This document shows positions 41,070 through 49,728 of a DNA stretch of 64,000 nucleotides, piece after piece. The notes beneath the pieces were generated by a model. That model searched no databases and was not told the DNA's origin. It saw nothing but the letters and a program-made list of their open reading frames with translations. The stretch comes from Acidobacteriota bacterium (GTDB taxonomy: Bacteria; Acidobacteriota; UBA4820; DSQY01). Each line of letters begins with the position of its first letter. Position 1 is the stretch's first letter. The stretch covers positions 19,251 to 83,250 of the forward strand of contig JAJYLT010000013.1 in the NCBI GenBank assembly GCA_021787565.1, written 5' to 3'. Made by a program: the position numbers and the translations under genes.

Positions 41070-43045
41070 GCCAGCACCTGCCAGAGGAGCAGCGCGATCA
41101 AGGCCAGGAGCGTGTAGAGGAGGTAGAGCTGCAGGCGCCCCTGCTGGAGGGGGCGAACCCGGCCGGCTAGGTTCGCCGCGCCTCCGAACAGCGGCTCGTA
41201 GAGGATCTTGTCCGCCCAGTCATCCAGGTGGCTCGAAAAGGAGCCACTTTCCGGGAAGAGTCCCCTCGGCTCGATGAGATGGACGCGCGGGCGAAGCACT
41301 CCCCGCAGGGGCCCCAGCAGGGGCTCGGCGAATGAGGAGGCGGTGTACTGCATCCGCGCCGTGGGAGCCGAGAAGCCGCAGCCCCACGTGGGCGCCTTGG
41401 AGACCGTCCGCCCTCTCAGGAGGAGCCACCGCAGCGCCAACAGAATCGCGGCGAGCAGGAGCAGGGCCCAGCCCACCAGGGCCACCTTGGCCAGGACCGC
41501 GGCGGCACCCTCCCCGCCGGCCGCGGCCGTGCCGCCGGCCAGGGCCGAGGCGGGCGCCCGGAGCAGCGGAACCATGAGCGGCGCCATCAGCCCGATGGCG
41601 AGGCACGCCGAGGCGAGAGCCAACATGGGGGCGGTCATCCAGCGACTCGCCTCCTTCGCCTCCCGGGCCGGCGCGCTGCGGGGTTCGCCCAGAAAGACCA
41701 CCCCGAAGGCCTTGGCGAAACAGGCCAGGGCGAGCCCTCCCGCGAGGGCGAGAACGGGCACCGAGAAGAAGAGGACCAGCGACGGCGCCGCGCGGCCGGA
41801 GAGGGCTCCCGAGAGCAACCCGCTGTAGATCAGGAATTCGCTCGCGAAGCCGTTGAGCGGAGGAAGGGCGCAGATGGCCATGGATCCGACCAGGAAGCTG
41901 GTCCCGGTCCAGGGCATGCGCTTCAGTAGCCCCCCCAGCGCGTCCATCTCCCGCGTCCCCGAGGCCTGGGCCGCGGCACCGCCCCCGCAGAAGAGCAGGC
42001 CCTTGAAGAGCCCATGGTTCAGGACGTGCAGCAGGGCGCCCATGAAGGCGAGGAGGGAGGCGATGCCCATCCCGGCGGTCCGGGCCAGCACCCCCGCTCC
42101 GATCCCGATGGTGATGATGCCCACGTTCTCCACGCTGTGGTAAGCGAGGAGGCGCTTGAGGTCGTGCTGACCCAGCGCGTAGAGGACGCCCAGCAGGGCC
42201 GAGGAGCCGCCCATGGCGAGCAGGAGGTACCCCCACCCCGGCTGCCAGCCCCCGAGCAGGAGCAGGATCCGCAGGATGCCGTAGATCCCCATCTTGATCA
42301 TGACGCCGGACATGAGGGCCGAGACGTGGCTGGGCGCCGCCGGGTGTGCCTTCGGGAGCCAGACGTGAAAGGGCACCAGGCCGGCCTTGCTGCCGAAGCC
42401 GGCCACGGCGAGCAGGAAGAGGGTCCAGGACGCTCCCCGGCTCAGGGGAACCGCGGACAGGTCCGCGAACCTCAGAGAACCGGCCCAGCCCCCCCAGAGC
42501 GCGAAGAGGCCCAGGAGGGCCGCCACGCCGAGGTGGGCCGCTACGGCGTAGACGAGGCCGTCCTTGAGAACCCCCTCCTCCTCGTGGTCGTGGATGACCA
42601 GAAAGAGCGAGGCCACCGACATGGCCTCCCAGGCCATGAGCAGCAGCAGGCCGTCCGCCGCCGAGACCACCAGGACCATGCTGGCTACGAGAATCTGATA
42701 CAGCGACCAGGACAGGCTCTGCCAGGAAGAGCCTCGGTGGCGGGCCAGATAGCCCCGGCCGTAGAAGGCGAACGGCACGGCCAGCATCAGGATGAAGGCG
42801 ATGAAAAAGGCCGAGAGGGGGTCCAGGGCCAGGCTCAGCGAACCCCAGGGCAGAGACCATGGGGCCCGCCAGCTCACGGCCCGTCCCGTGACGAGGACCC
42901 TCAGGGCCGTCGGCATGCCGGCGGCGGCCGCCAAGCTCACCGAGACGAGCGCCACCCCGGCGGCCGCGAGCGAGCGCCGCCCGCAGAGGGCCGACAGGAT
43001 GGCCCCCAACACGAGGATGCCCAATGAGATCAGCGGCCCGCTCAT
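41066..43045 (-). CDS. Large antiporter-like membrane subunit (HyfB/NuoL-like)
   Basis: 659 residues, about 16 transmembrane helices. Channel residues appear in LLLMAWEAMSVASLFLV, GSKAGLVPFHVWLPKAHPAA, KRLLAYHSVENVG and LHVLNHGLFKGLLF. The extended C-terminus (GCGFSAPTARMQYTASSF ... DDWADKILYEPLF) is typical of HyfB. Second antiporter-like subunit of the complex. ATG 43045 preceded by GAGGGA; 23 nt after the regulator gene. Confidence 0.92.
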   Translation of the reverse strand: MSGPLISLGILVLGAILSALCGRRSLAAAGVALVSVSLAAAAGMPTALRVLVTGRAVSWRAPWSLPWGSLSLALDPLSAFFIAFILMLAVPFAFYGRGYLARHRGSSWQSLSWSLYQILVASMVLVVSAADGLLLLMAWEAMSVASLFLVIHDHEEEGVLKDGLVYAVAAHLGVAALLGLFALWGGWAGSLRFADLSAVPLSRGASWTLFLLAVAGFGSKAGLVPFHVWLPKAHPAAPSHVSALMSGVMIKMGIYGILRILLLLGGWQPGWGYLLLAMGGSSALLGVLYALGQHDLKRLLAYHSVENVGIITIGIGAGVLARTAGMGIASLLAFMGALLHVLNHGLFKGLLFCGGGAAAQASGTREMDALGGLLKRMPWTGTSFLVGSMAICALPPLNGFASEFLIYSGLLSGALSGRAAPSLVLFFSVPVLALAGGLALACFAKAFGVVFLGEPRSAPAREAKEASRWMTAPMLALASACLAIGLMAPLMVPLLRAPASALAGGTAAAGGEGAAAVLAKVALVGWALLLLAAILLALRWLLLRGRTVSKAPTWGCGFSAPTARMQYTASSFAEPLLGPLRGVLRPRVHLIEPRGLFPESGSFSSHLDDWADKILYEPLFGGAANLAGRVRPLQQGRLQLYLLYTLLALIALLLWQVLA

Positions 43046-43068
43046 GGTCCCTCCTCCGCCCCGAACCG

Positions 43069-43743
43069 CTACGCGGCCCGCGCATCCACGGCCGCGAAAG
43101 CCGCGAAGAGGGCCTCCCGGTCCGCCTGCGCGGCGAGGAGCCCTTTCAGGGACTCATCCTGGAGGGCGAAGGCGAGGCGCGAGAGGAGCCTGAGGTGGCC
43201 CCTGACGGTGGAGCTGATGAGGACGAAGAGGGTGCGGACCGCCCGGCCGTCCAGGGCGCCGAAGTCCACGGCCTGGTCGAGGAAGCAGAGCGAGAGGGTA
43301 TCCGGCGAGGGAGGCAGGATCACAGGGAAGCGCGGGTGGGGGATGGCGACTCCCTGGCCCACCGCCGTGGAACCCAGATTCTCCCGGGCCAGGAGCATTT
43401 CCGCCACGAGGGCCCGGTCCGTCCCCTCCGGCAGCGGGAGAAGATCCACCACCGCCCGCAGCAGGGCAGCCTTCTCGGCGCCGCGCAGACGGTAGTGGAT
43501 GCCGCCCGACTTCAGGGCTTCGGCCAGTCCGGCCCAGGTCCCGCCTTCCGACTCCGGCTCGTCGAAGATCCTCGGGGAAAGGGCCAACCGCCGCGCCGTG
43601 GCCCACTCCAGGATCTCGGCCCGATTGAAGCGGTACTGGTCCTGGATTCGGTAGGCGGGGATCGCCCCCTGCTTGATCCAGCGGTAGACGGTCTTTTCCG
43701 AAATGCCCAAGAGCTTGCCGACGTCTTTGACACTAAGGTTCAT
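43069..43743 (-). CDS. Excisionase/MerR-type HTH fused to PTS IIA (fructose-type) domain
   Basis: 224 residues. Residues 1-50: DNA-binding domain LSVKDVGKLLGISEKTVYRW then IPAYRIQDQYRFNRAEILEW. Residues about 75-220: PTS EIIA-Ntr-like domain with the phospho-accepting His in GQGVAIPHPRFPV and an FLDQAVDFGALDG, VRTLFVLISS core. First gene of the Ehr operon. PTS enzymes I/HPr are not in the window. Suggests that operon expression responds to a phosphorylation cascade. A palindrome lies 9 nt upstream of the ATG. Confidence 0.9.
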   Translation of the reverse strand: MNLSVKDVGKLLGISEKTVYRWIKQGAIPAYRIQDQYRFNRAEILEWATARRLALSPRIFDEPESEGGTWAGLAEALKSGGIHYRLRGAEKAALLRAVVDLLPLPEGTDRALVAEMLLARENLGSTAVGQGVAIPHPRFPVILPPSPDTLSLCFLDQAVDFGALDGRAVRTLFVLISSTVRGHLRLLSRLAFALQDESLKGLLAAQADREALFAAFAAVDARAA

Positions 43744-43752
43744 AGAATCTCA

Positions 43753-43766
43753 TTGATGCGCATCAA
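43753..43766. promoter_or_regulatory. 14-bp perfect palindrome, candidate operator of the HTH-IIA regulator
   Basis: TTGATGCGCATCAA, a perfect palindrome 9 nt upstream of the regulator start. A related half-site (GATGCGAC) lies next to it. On the minus strand a TATAGG box about 30 nt upstream could be the -10. The position fits autoregulation. Confidence 0.5.
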
Positions 43767-44015
43767 GTCGCATCTATGGACATCCTATACCCATTTCGGG
43801 CGAAGGGCAAGGATCCACACGACGCCCCATCCATCCCTGACGCACGTGGACAGCGGAGGACGGCGCAACCGGGACCTCGCCCGACAAGAACACCGCTCCC
43901 TTCGACGAGGCGCGGGGTGCCCCATGCCGCACCGCCCGCCCTCTCCCTTCTCGAGAGGCGCGAAGCCATGGCCGCACCGGCCCGGGCGTGCTACCTTCTC
44001 CCTCCGGGAGGCTCC

Positions 44016-44624
44016 ATGGACGCACAAGACCGAAAGGCCCTCGCGCACCTGAGACGGGACCGGAGGCTAAGGACCCTCATCGCGCGGATCGGCCCGCCCC
44101 GCTTCCACGAGTACTCCTGCGAGGACCTTCTCCACAACCTGCTGGAGGCCGTCATCGCCCAGCAGCTCTCCGGGCGCGTGGCCCGGGTCATCTTCGAGCG
44201 CTTCAGGGGCCTGGCCCCCCGGCGGTTTCCCGATCCCGCCCGCCTCCTGAAGCTCTCCGACGCCGCCCTCTCGGGCGCGGGCCTTTCGAGGGCCAAGATC
44301 GCCTGCGTGCGCGACCTGTGCGGCCGCCTGACGGACGGGAGGCTGAGGCTCGAGGCCCTCGACGGGATGGAGGACGAGGAGGTCGTCGAGACCCTGTCGG
44401 AGGTCCGGGGCATCGGCCCCTGGACCGCCCACATGGTCCTCATCTTCGCCATGGGGCGCCCGGACGTCTGGCCGGTGGGGGACCTGGCCCTGAGGAAATC
44501 CCTGCGCACCTTGTTGCGGTTGGACCAGCCTCCCAGCCCCGGGCAGGCGCAGATCCTGGGCGAGCCCTGGAGGCCCTGGCGGAGCTACGCCTGCTGGTAC
44601 CTCTGGCAGATGAACGACGGCTAG
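44016..44624 (+). CDS. HhH-GPD DNA glycosylase (AlkA-like, 3-methyladenine)
   Basis: 202 residues from ATG 44016 with GGGAGG upstream. The helix-hairpin-helix is LSEVRGIGPWTAHMVLIF and the catalytic Asp is in DVWPVGDLALRKSL. LLEAVIAQQLSGRVARVIFERF is the N-terminal helical part of AlkA-type glycosylases without the extra AlkA domain. No Fe-S cluster motif. Removes alkylated bases. The frame is open upstream to 43776 but that sequence shows no homology. The stop codon lies at the edge of a palindrome. Confidence 0.9.
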   Translation: MDAQDRKALAHLRRDRRLRTLIARIGPPRFHEYSCEDLLHNLLEAVIAQQLSGRVARVIFERFRGLAPRRFPDPARLLKLSDAALSGAGLSRAKIACVRDLCGRLTDGRLRLEALDGMEDEEVVETLSEVRGIGPWTAHMVLIFAMGRPDVWPVGDLALRKSLRTLLRLDQPPSPGQAQILGEPWRPWRSYACWYLWQMNDG

Positions 44625-44817
44625 TGTGCTGTCTCAGTGACAGGTTCACCATGGAAGCAGGCGACAGACAGCACACGGAGGGGTGCGGGGAGGAAGCCTC
44701 CCCGCTCTTTCGGGGTAACAGCCCGCCGAAGGCGGGCGCCCTAGGGGCGGAGCCCCTTGGGAAGTGTTGTGTCCCGGGAAAAGGCCTTTGTCAACACAGG
44801 ACGGGGACACAACACTA
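44623..44817. repeat. Two adjacent palindromic units with similar ends
   Basis: Unit 1: GTGTGCTGTCT (44624-44634) and its exact inverse (44666-44676). Unit 2: AGTGTTGTGTCCC (44763-44775) and its exact inverse (44804-44816). Between them is a GC-rich stretch with a short hairpin (CCCGCC/GGCGGG). Both units abut TAG. Their ends are related (AGTGTnnTGTC). They look like REP-type elements rather than a simple terminator. Confidence 0.65.
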
Positions 44818-44893
44818 GCCCGGATACCTCACCGGGCCAATCACCGGGCCAATCCCTCGCGCGCCCGGCGCCCCTGTGGCATGATGGCTGCCG

Positions 44894-45244
44894 ATGCGAG
44901 TGTTCACCGCCGTCGCGGCGCTGGTGGCCTTCGCCACCTTCTTTTCGCTTCCCGCCTGGGCCGGCCTGAGAAGGCGCGGGGCCTTTTTCTGGTGGGACTG
45001 GGGCGCGTCTCTCTATCCCGTCCTGTTCTGGCTGGGGCTGTACGCCGCCCACGTGGGGAGCCACCACCGGGGCAACTTCATCGAGCTGGCCCTCGCGGGC
45101 ATGACCGTCATGCCCGCCAGCTACGCCAGGCTCTTCGCCCTGGACCGGCGGGTCCTCGGCCCTCGCGGCGCGGCCGGCGCCGCTCACGCCTTCACGTTGG
45201 GCTTCGCCCTTCTGCTCCGCCTGGTCATGCCGGCCCTGCCGTAG
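44894..45244 (+). CDS. Small integral membrane protein, unknown
   Basis: 116 residues, with four predicted transmembrane helices: residues 1-22, a central FFWWDWGASLYPVLFWLGLY stretch, FIELALAGMTVMPASYARLF, and a C-terminal helix. A His pair (HVGSHHRG) lies between helices 2 and 3. No family recognised. It is isolated between two repeat elements; codon use looks like neighbouring housekeeping genes. Confidence 0.6.
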   Translation: MRVFTAVAALVAFATFFSLPAWAGLRRRGAFFWWDWGASLYPVLFWLGLYAAHVGSHHRGNFIELALAGMTVMPASYARLFALDRRVLGPRGAAGAAHAFTLGFALLLRLVMPALP

Positions 45245-45287
45245 TCCACGCGGGAGGACCCACGGCCACAAGAACGGTGCCGGGGCT

Positions 45288-45474
45288 AAGGACCAGCGCA
45301 GAAATAACTTAACGTTTTCGCATCCCATCTTCGCGCGATCTTGACGCGATTCTCGATCGCAAAATCCTCAACGTAGTCTTCAACTACGCCTGCGGTTTTG
45401 CTCCCTCCAATCGCGCCAATCTCACACGAATCTGGGCGCGAATTCCGTTAACCTATTCCTGCGCGGGTCCTAAC
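45288..45474. repeat. ~187-bp long imperfect palindrome
   Basis: Arms are complementary along most of the length: TAAGGACCAGCGCAG at the left end against CTGCGCGGGTCCTA at the right, TTAACG near both ends, CGCGATTCTCGATCGCAAAA against TTTTGCTCCCTCCAATCGCG, and a central hairpin CGTAGT-CTTCA-ACTACG. There is no coding capacity. The rest of the 327-nt gap between the membrane protein and pncB shows nothing else. Confidence 0.8.
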
Positions 45475-45572
45475 CCTTGGCCCTGGCCTCCGCCTGCGCC
45501 TTCATATGGAGAAAAGGGGAAATCGGCGCCGAATCGCCGGTTGGATCATGCGTTGTCCTCCACGCTCCGCGT

Positions 45573-47156
45573 TTACGACGGCCCGGCGGGCGGGATGCTC
45601 CGGCGGACGTCTCCGCCGCGCTCCCGCTCGATCAGCTCCTGCTTCAACTCCCAAAGCCGCTGGCTGAGCGACACGTGGTAGACGTGGGGGTTCACGAGGC
45701 GGCGGACCCCCGGATCGAGGCGCTCCAGGTCCGCGCGGCGCCGCGCCCCCAGCTCGTCCACAGGCGGGAAGTCACAGAGACGGCGGCCGCCGCCTCGTAC
45801 GGGGACCAGAAGCGGCTCCACCTGGCTCAACTCCTCCCTCCGTACGCTCCTCGTGCGGCTGCCGTCGGAGGGGTGGCGGAGCACGATCGCCTCGGCCTGA
45901 TCAGGCCGCTCCTCCTCCAGCGCAACGAGATCGGCGGTGGCGAAGCCCCGCCGGTCGTAGAGTCGCCAGAGCCGCTTGCAGCCGGGGTCGGCGGTCTTCT
46001 CGGGCGAGTCGGAGATCTTCAACACGGGCACGAGCCCGCCCTCGCGCTCCACGGCGGCGAGTTTGTAAACCCCGCCGAGAGAGGCCTGGCCCTCCGAGGT
46101 GACCAGGCGCGTCCCCACGCCGTAAACGAGCCGCGCCACGAGCCGGTCCGCGTCCACGCCGTAGCGGGAGGCCTCCTGCTCGATCTGCGTGAGCACCTGC
46201 CAGATCAGGAGCTCGTCCAGGTCGTTGGAGAGGACGATGCGGGCCTCGCCGAAGCCCGCCGCGTCCAGCATGCGCGAGGCCTGGATCGCCAGGTAGGCCA
46301 GGTCCCCCGAGTCGAGCCGGATGCCCACCGGCCGGTGCCCCTTGCGCCGAAGCTCCTCGAACACGCGGATGGCGTTGGGCACTCCGCTCTCCAGGCTGTC
46401 GATGGTGTCCACCAGCAGCAGGCAGTCGTCCGGATAGACCTCGGCGAAGGCCCGGAAGGCCTCCAGCTCGCCCATGCCGAGGGCCAGGAAGGCCTGCACC
46501 ATGCTGTGGGCGTGGGTTCCCTTGGGGGGGCGGCCCAGGAGGTGGGACATGCCCACGTTGGAGGTGAAATCGGCCCCGCCGATGAGGGCGGCCCGCGTGG
46601 CGGCGTTGGCGCCGCGGTGGTGCGCCCGCCTCAGGCCGAACTCCAGCAGCAGCCCTCCCCGCGCGCTCTCCTTCACCCGCGAGGCTTTGGTCGCGATGAG
46701 GGTCTGGAAGTTCAGGTGGTTGAGCAGGCTCGTTTCGAGGAGCTGGGCCAGGGCGAGCGGTCCTTCCACCACGGTCAGGGGCGTGCGGGGGTGCACCACC
46801 CGCCCCTCCGGCACGGCCCAGAGGGAGAGCCCCCCGAAGGATCCCTCCCGGCCGAGCCAGCCCAGGAAGTCCTCCCCGAAGACGGGCCCGCCCTCGGAAC
46901 CGCGCTGGCTCCTCAAGAGCTCCAGGTCCTCCCGCCGGAACCGGGCCCCCTCCATCCACTCTACCAGCCACTCGAGCCCGGCGCTGATGCAGTAGCCGGC
47001 CTGGTGGGAGCCGTAGTCGGGGTAGCGCCGGAAGAAGTGGTCGAAGCGGACCTTGGTCCCCTGAAGGCCCATGCGGAAGTAGAGCTGGGCCATGGTGAGC
47101 TCGTACTGGTCTACGAAGAGGATGCCCTGTGCCGTGCGCCACTGGGCCTCGTCCAT
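45573..47156 (-). CDS. pncB: Nicotinate phosphoribosyltransferase
   Basis: 527 residues. It makes nicotinate mononucleotide from nicotinate and PRPP (NAD salvage). Seen: [14 protein letters not shown] at the N-terminus, [40 protein letters not shown], catalytic His region [38 protein letters not shown] and [12 protein letters not shown]. Cytoplasmic. Other NAD genes in the window are nadA and a split nadE. Confidence 0.95.
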   Translation of the reverse strand: MDEAQWRTAQGILFVDQYELTMAQLYFRMGLQGTKVRFDHFFRRYPDYGSHQAGYCISAGLEWLVEWMEGARFRREDLELLRSQRGSEGGPVFGEDFLGWLGREGSFGGLSLWAVPEGRVVHPRTPLTVVEGPLALAQLLETSLLNHLNFQTLIATKASRVKESARGGLLLEFGLRRAHHRGANAATRAALIGGADFTSNVGMSHLLGRPPKGTHAHSMVQAFLALGMGELEAFRAFAEVYPDDCLLLVDTIDSLESGVPNAIRVFEELRRKGHRPVGIRLDSGDLAYLAIQASRMLDAAGFGEARIVLSNDLDELLIWQVLTQIEQEASRYGVDADRLVARLVYGVGTRLVTSEGQASLGGVYKLAAVEREGGLVPVLKISDSPEKTADPGCKRLWRLYDRRGFATADLVALEEERPDQAEAIVLRHPSDGSRTRSVRREELSQVEPLLVPVRGGGRRLCDFPPVDELGARRRADLERLDPGVRRLVNPHVYHVSLSQRLWELKQELIERERGGDVRRSIPPAGPS

Positions 47157-47247
47157 GACGACCTCCTCCCGGCCTCGCGCCGTACGGCCATTCTAGCGCC
47201 CAGTCAGGGCGCGCGCGACCCTCGGGGCCCGTCTCGCGGGGCATTCG

Positions 47248-47398
47248 CCCCAATTCCGCGATAGCGGCTCAACGCCTGCGTGGGAGCGGCGCCTCGCCGC
47301 GAACCGGGTGACCCTGCGACCAGGATGCGGTGCCCGCGTACGGTCCGTCGCGCCGGGGGCGGCGCTCCTACGAGTGCAATTCCATCGCGGAATTTGGG
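47248..47398. mobile_element. 151-bp REP-like composite palindrome, copy B
   Basis: Outer ends CCCCAATTCCGCGATAG and CCATCGCGGAATTTGGG; inner pair GGGAGCGGCGCCTCGCCGCG against GTCGCGCCGGGGGCGGCGCT. Same length and layout as 22102-22252; the centre between the inner arms differs. Sits between pncB and the rpsT promoter. Confidence 0.8.
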
Positions 47399-47428
47399 AT
47401 TCGCTCCCGACTGGGATTCGCTCCCGAC

Positions 47429-47457
47429 TTGACAGCCCACTGGAAGACGGGTATGAT
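47429..47457 (+). promoter_or_regulatory. Sigma-70-type promoter of rpsT
   Basis: TTGACA (47429-47434), 17-nt spacer, TATGAT (47452-47457), 36 nt before the rpsT start. A 17-bp stretch just upstream (GGGATTCGCTCCCGACT) occurs twice in tandem. Confidence 0.8.
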
Positions 47458-47493
47458 TCGACTTCTTGTGGCACGTGTGATTGGAGGATCGTT

Positions 47494-47763
47494 GTGGCGA
47501 ACCATGCATCAGCACTGAAGCGAGTGAAGCAGAACGAAAAGCGGCGCCTGCGCAACCGCATGGCCATGGGCCAGATGCGGACGGCCATCAAGAAGTTCCG
47601 CGCCCTGGTGGCCGAGAAGAAGGGCGAGGACGCGCGCAAGGCTCTGCCCCAGGTGTACGCCCTCATCGACCGGACCAGGAAGAAGGGCGTCATCCATCCC
47701 AACGCGGCCGCCCGGTACAAGTCCCGCCTGGCCCGCGCCCTGGGCATTCTCTCGCAAAACTAG
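47494..47763 (+). CDS. rpsT: 30S ribosomal protein S20
   Basis: 89 residues from GTG 47494 with GGAGG 6 nt upstream. ANHASALKRVKQNEKRRLRN and the C-terminal GVIHPNAAARYKSRLARAL are diagnostic. Binds 16S rRNA helix 44 region. Longer frame upstream lies in the promoter and repeat and is not coding. Followed by a strong terminator. Confidence 0.96.
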   Translation: MANHASALKRVKQNEKRRLRNRMAMGQMRTAIKKFRALVAEKKGEDARKALPQVYALIDRTRKKGVIHPNAAARYKSRLARALGILSQN

Positions 47764-47790
47764 GCGATCTCAAGCCAGAAAAAACCGAAC

Positions 47791-47822
47791 GGAGGGGCCC
47801 ATCGGCCCCTCCGCCTGTTTTT
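47791..47822 (+). terminator. Rho-independent terminator of rpsT
   Basis: Stem GGAGGGGCC / GGCCCCTCC with a 4-nt loop (47791-47812), then GCCTGTTTTTC, a U-run on the plus strand. Lies 28 nt past the rpsT stop. Confidence 0.85.
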
Positions 47823-47846
47823 CTCGTTCACGATTCCGGCCAGCCC

Positions 47847-48572
47847 TCACTTCACCTCGGGCAGCGCGCCGAACTGCTGGAGGTCGTTGGCCTTGAGCTG
47901 GTCGGCGTACTTCTCGTAGAGCGCCCGGTTGGGCGAGACCCGCCCGCCCGCCGCCAACCCCTCCAACTGGGTCTTCTGCTGGTCCAGCTGCCCCTGGAGC
48001 TTCTGCCGGTCCGCCTCGGAGAGGCCGGGGTTCTGCAGCTGGGACTCGAGGACCTGGATGGATCCATCGAGCATCTGCCGCTCGCCGTTCCCGCCCTCGG
48101 CCCCCCCCTCCGACGCCGCCTGCTTCATGGCGTTCTGGATCCAGTGGAACTCGGCCGGCCCCATGTGCTCAGCCTCCAGGGCCTTGCGCATGGCCGCGGT
48201 GATCTCGGCGCTCAGGGTCATGGCCTTCTTCACGTCCTGCCAGCCGCCCTTCTCCTTCCCTTTGGCGGCCTCGTGCTCCTTGAGCCAACCCGCGTAGGGC
48301 TCCATCACCGGTTTCACCTGGGCGCACACGGCGATGTAGGCCTGAAGCCGCGCCTCGCTCACCTCCCCGTTCTCCGGAGCGGTGAAGGGATACTTCTGGT
48401 CCAGTCCAGAGAGGGCCTTCACGTTTTCGGCCATCTGGGCGGCACCGCCCGTGAACCGGTTGACCTGGTTCTTGACCCACCTCCCGGCGAAGAAAAAGAG
48501 GGCGATGGACACGATGCACGCCGCCACCAGCACAACTAGGCAGCCCAATCCCAACTTGGCCCACGTCTTCAT
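47847..48572 (-). CDS. Membrane-anchored hypothetical protein
   Basis: 241 residues. One N-terminal transmembrane helix (residues 5-30; LGLGCLVVLVAACIVSIALF) followed by a mostly helical, charged soluble part with Gln-rich heptads near the C-terminus (LQGQLDQQKTQLEGLAAGG). Cys inside the helix is not in a proper lipobox. No family recognised. Convergent with rpsT, divergent from nadA. Confidence 0.65.
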   Translation of the reverse strand: MKTWAKLGLGCLVVLVAACIVSIALFFFAGRWVKNQVNRFTGGAAQMAENVKALSGLDQKYPFTAPENGEVSEARLQAYIAVCAQVKPVMEPYAGWLKEHEAAKGKEKGGWQDVKKAMTLSAEITAAMRKALEAEHMGPAEFHWIQNAMKQAASEGGAEGGNGERQMLDGSIQVLESQLQNPGLSEADRQKLQGQLDQQKTQLEGLAAGGRVSPNRALYEKYADQLKANDLQQFGALPEVK

Positions 48573-48683
48573 GCCTGCCTCCCTGAGATACGCCGCCTAT
48601 GGTATCCTTCCTCCCTCCGGCGGCGCAAGTCGCACTCGGCAGCCGCGCGGACCACAAAACCTCAGGAGGGGATGGAGGTGTTC

Positions 48684-49664
48684 ATGAGCATGGCCGCGGC
48701 CGGTACCACCGCCCTCGCCCAGCGTATCCGCGAGCTGGCCCGGGAGAAGAACGCCGTCATCCTGGCCCACAACTACCAGATCGGGCCCGTCCAGGACGTG
48801 GCCGACTTCGTGGGCGACTCCCTCGGACTCTCCCGCCAGGCCGCCCGGACGAAGGCCGATCTCATCGTCTTCTGCGGCGTCCACTTCATGGCCGAGACGG
48901 CGAGCATCCTCTGTCCGGACAAGAGGGTCCTCATCCCGGACCTGGAAGCGGGGTGCTCCCTCTCCGACACCCTCAACGCCCAACAGCTCGCCGCCTGGAA
49001 GGCCCAGTACCCAGACGCGGTGGTGGTGACCTACGTGAACACCTCGGCCGCCGTGAAGGCCCTCTCGGACTACTGCTGCACCTCCTCCAACGCCGTCGAG
49101 GTGATCCGCGCCATTCCCGAGGAGAGGCCCATCCTATTCGGCCCCGACATGTTCCTCGGGGCCTACGCCTCGCGGGTCACGGGCCGGAAGAACCTCCACA
49201 TCTGGGCGGGAGAATGCCACGTGCACGCGGCCGTGCGGCCCGAGGACGTGGAGCGGGCGAGGGAGGCCCACCCGGGCGCCGACTTCCTGATTCATCCCGA
49301 GTGCGGCTGCGTCACCTCGTGCATGGTCTACCTCAAGGACAAGGACCTCCGGCAGGAGGACGCCTACATCACCTCCACGGAGGGCATGGTGAACCACGTG
49401 GCGCGCTCCCCCAAGCGGGAGTTCGTCGTGGCCACCGAGACGGGCATCCTCCACCGCATGCGCAAGGAGACGCCGGGCAAGAAGTACTTCCCCGTGAGCG
49501 CCGAGATGGAGTGCCGGTTCATGAAGATGATCACCATCGAGAAGCTCCTGCATTCCCTGGAGGCCGGCGTCCACGAGGTGAAGGTGCCCTCGGACATCGC
49601 CGACAAGGCCCGCCTGCCCATCGAGCGCATGATCGCCATCGGCGGCAGCGGGGGAAAGGACTGA
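48684..49664 (+). CDS. nadA: Quinolinate synthase
   Basis: About 326 residues. Condenses iminoaspartate with dihydroxyacetone phosphate to quinolinate, using a [4Fe-4S] cluster. Seen: VILAHNYQIGPVQDVADFVG, VFCGVHFMAETASIL, DLEAGCSLSD, VVTYVNTSAAVKALSDYCCT, HPECGCVTSC, STEGMVNHV and the later Cys in SAEMECRFMKM. ATG 48684 is preferred for its GGAGG at a 5-nt spacing; ATG 48672, four codons earlier, is also possible. nadB is not in the window. Confidence 0.95.
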   Translation: MSMAAAGTTALAQRIRELAREKNAVILAHNYQIGPVQDVADFVGDSLGLSRQAARTKADLIVFCGVHFMAETASILCPDKRVLIPDLEAGCSLSDTLNAQQLAAWKAQYPDAVVVTYVNTSAAVKALSDYCCTSSNAVEVIRAIPEERPILFGPDMFLGAYASRVTGRKNLHIWAGECHVHAAVRPEDVERAREAHPGADFLIHPECGCVTSCMVYLKDKDLRQEDAYITSTEGMVNHVARSPKREFVVATETGILHRMRKETPGKKYFPVSAEMECRFMKMITIEKLLHSLEAGVHEVKVPSDIADKARLPIERMIAIGGSGGKD

Positions 49665-49728
49665 CCTCGGCGGCCCCGGAAGAATTCGCACCGAGAGGCC
49701 GTGCCGGTGGGTCCAGGGGGTTACGGGC

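Noticed and set aside
35785..43045. Group 4 [NiFe] hydrogenase or formate hydrogenlyase
   Set aside because: The large subunit lacks all four Ni-binding Cys and no maturation genes or formate dehydrogenase are nearby.
43776..44015. 80-codon N-terminal extension of the HhH-GPD glycosylase
   Set aside because: No homology, includes the regulator's promoter region, and a good ribosome site precedes the internal ATG at 44016.
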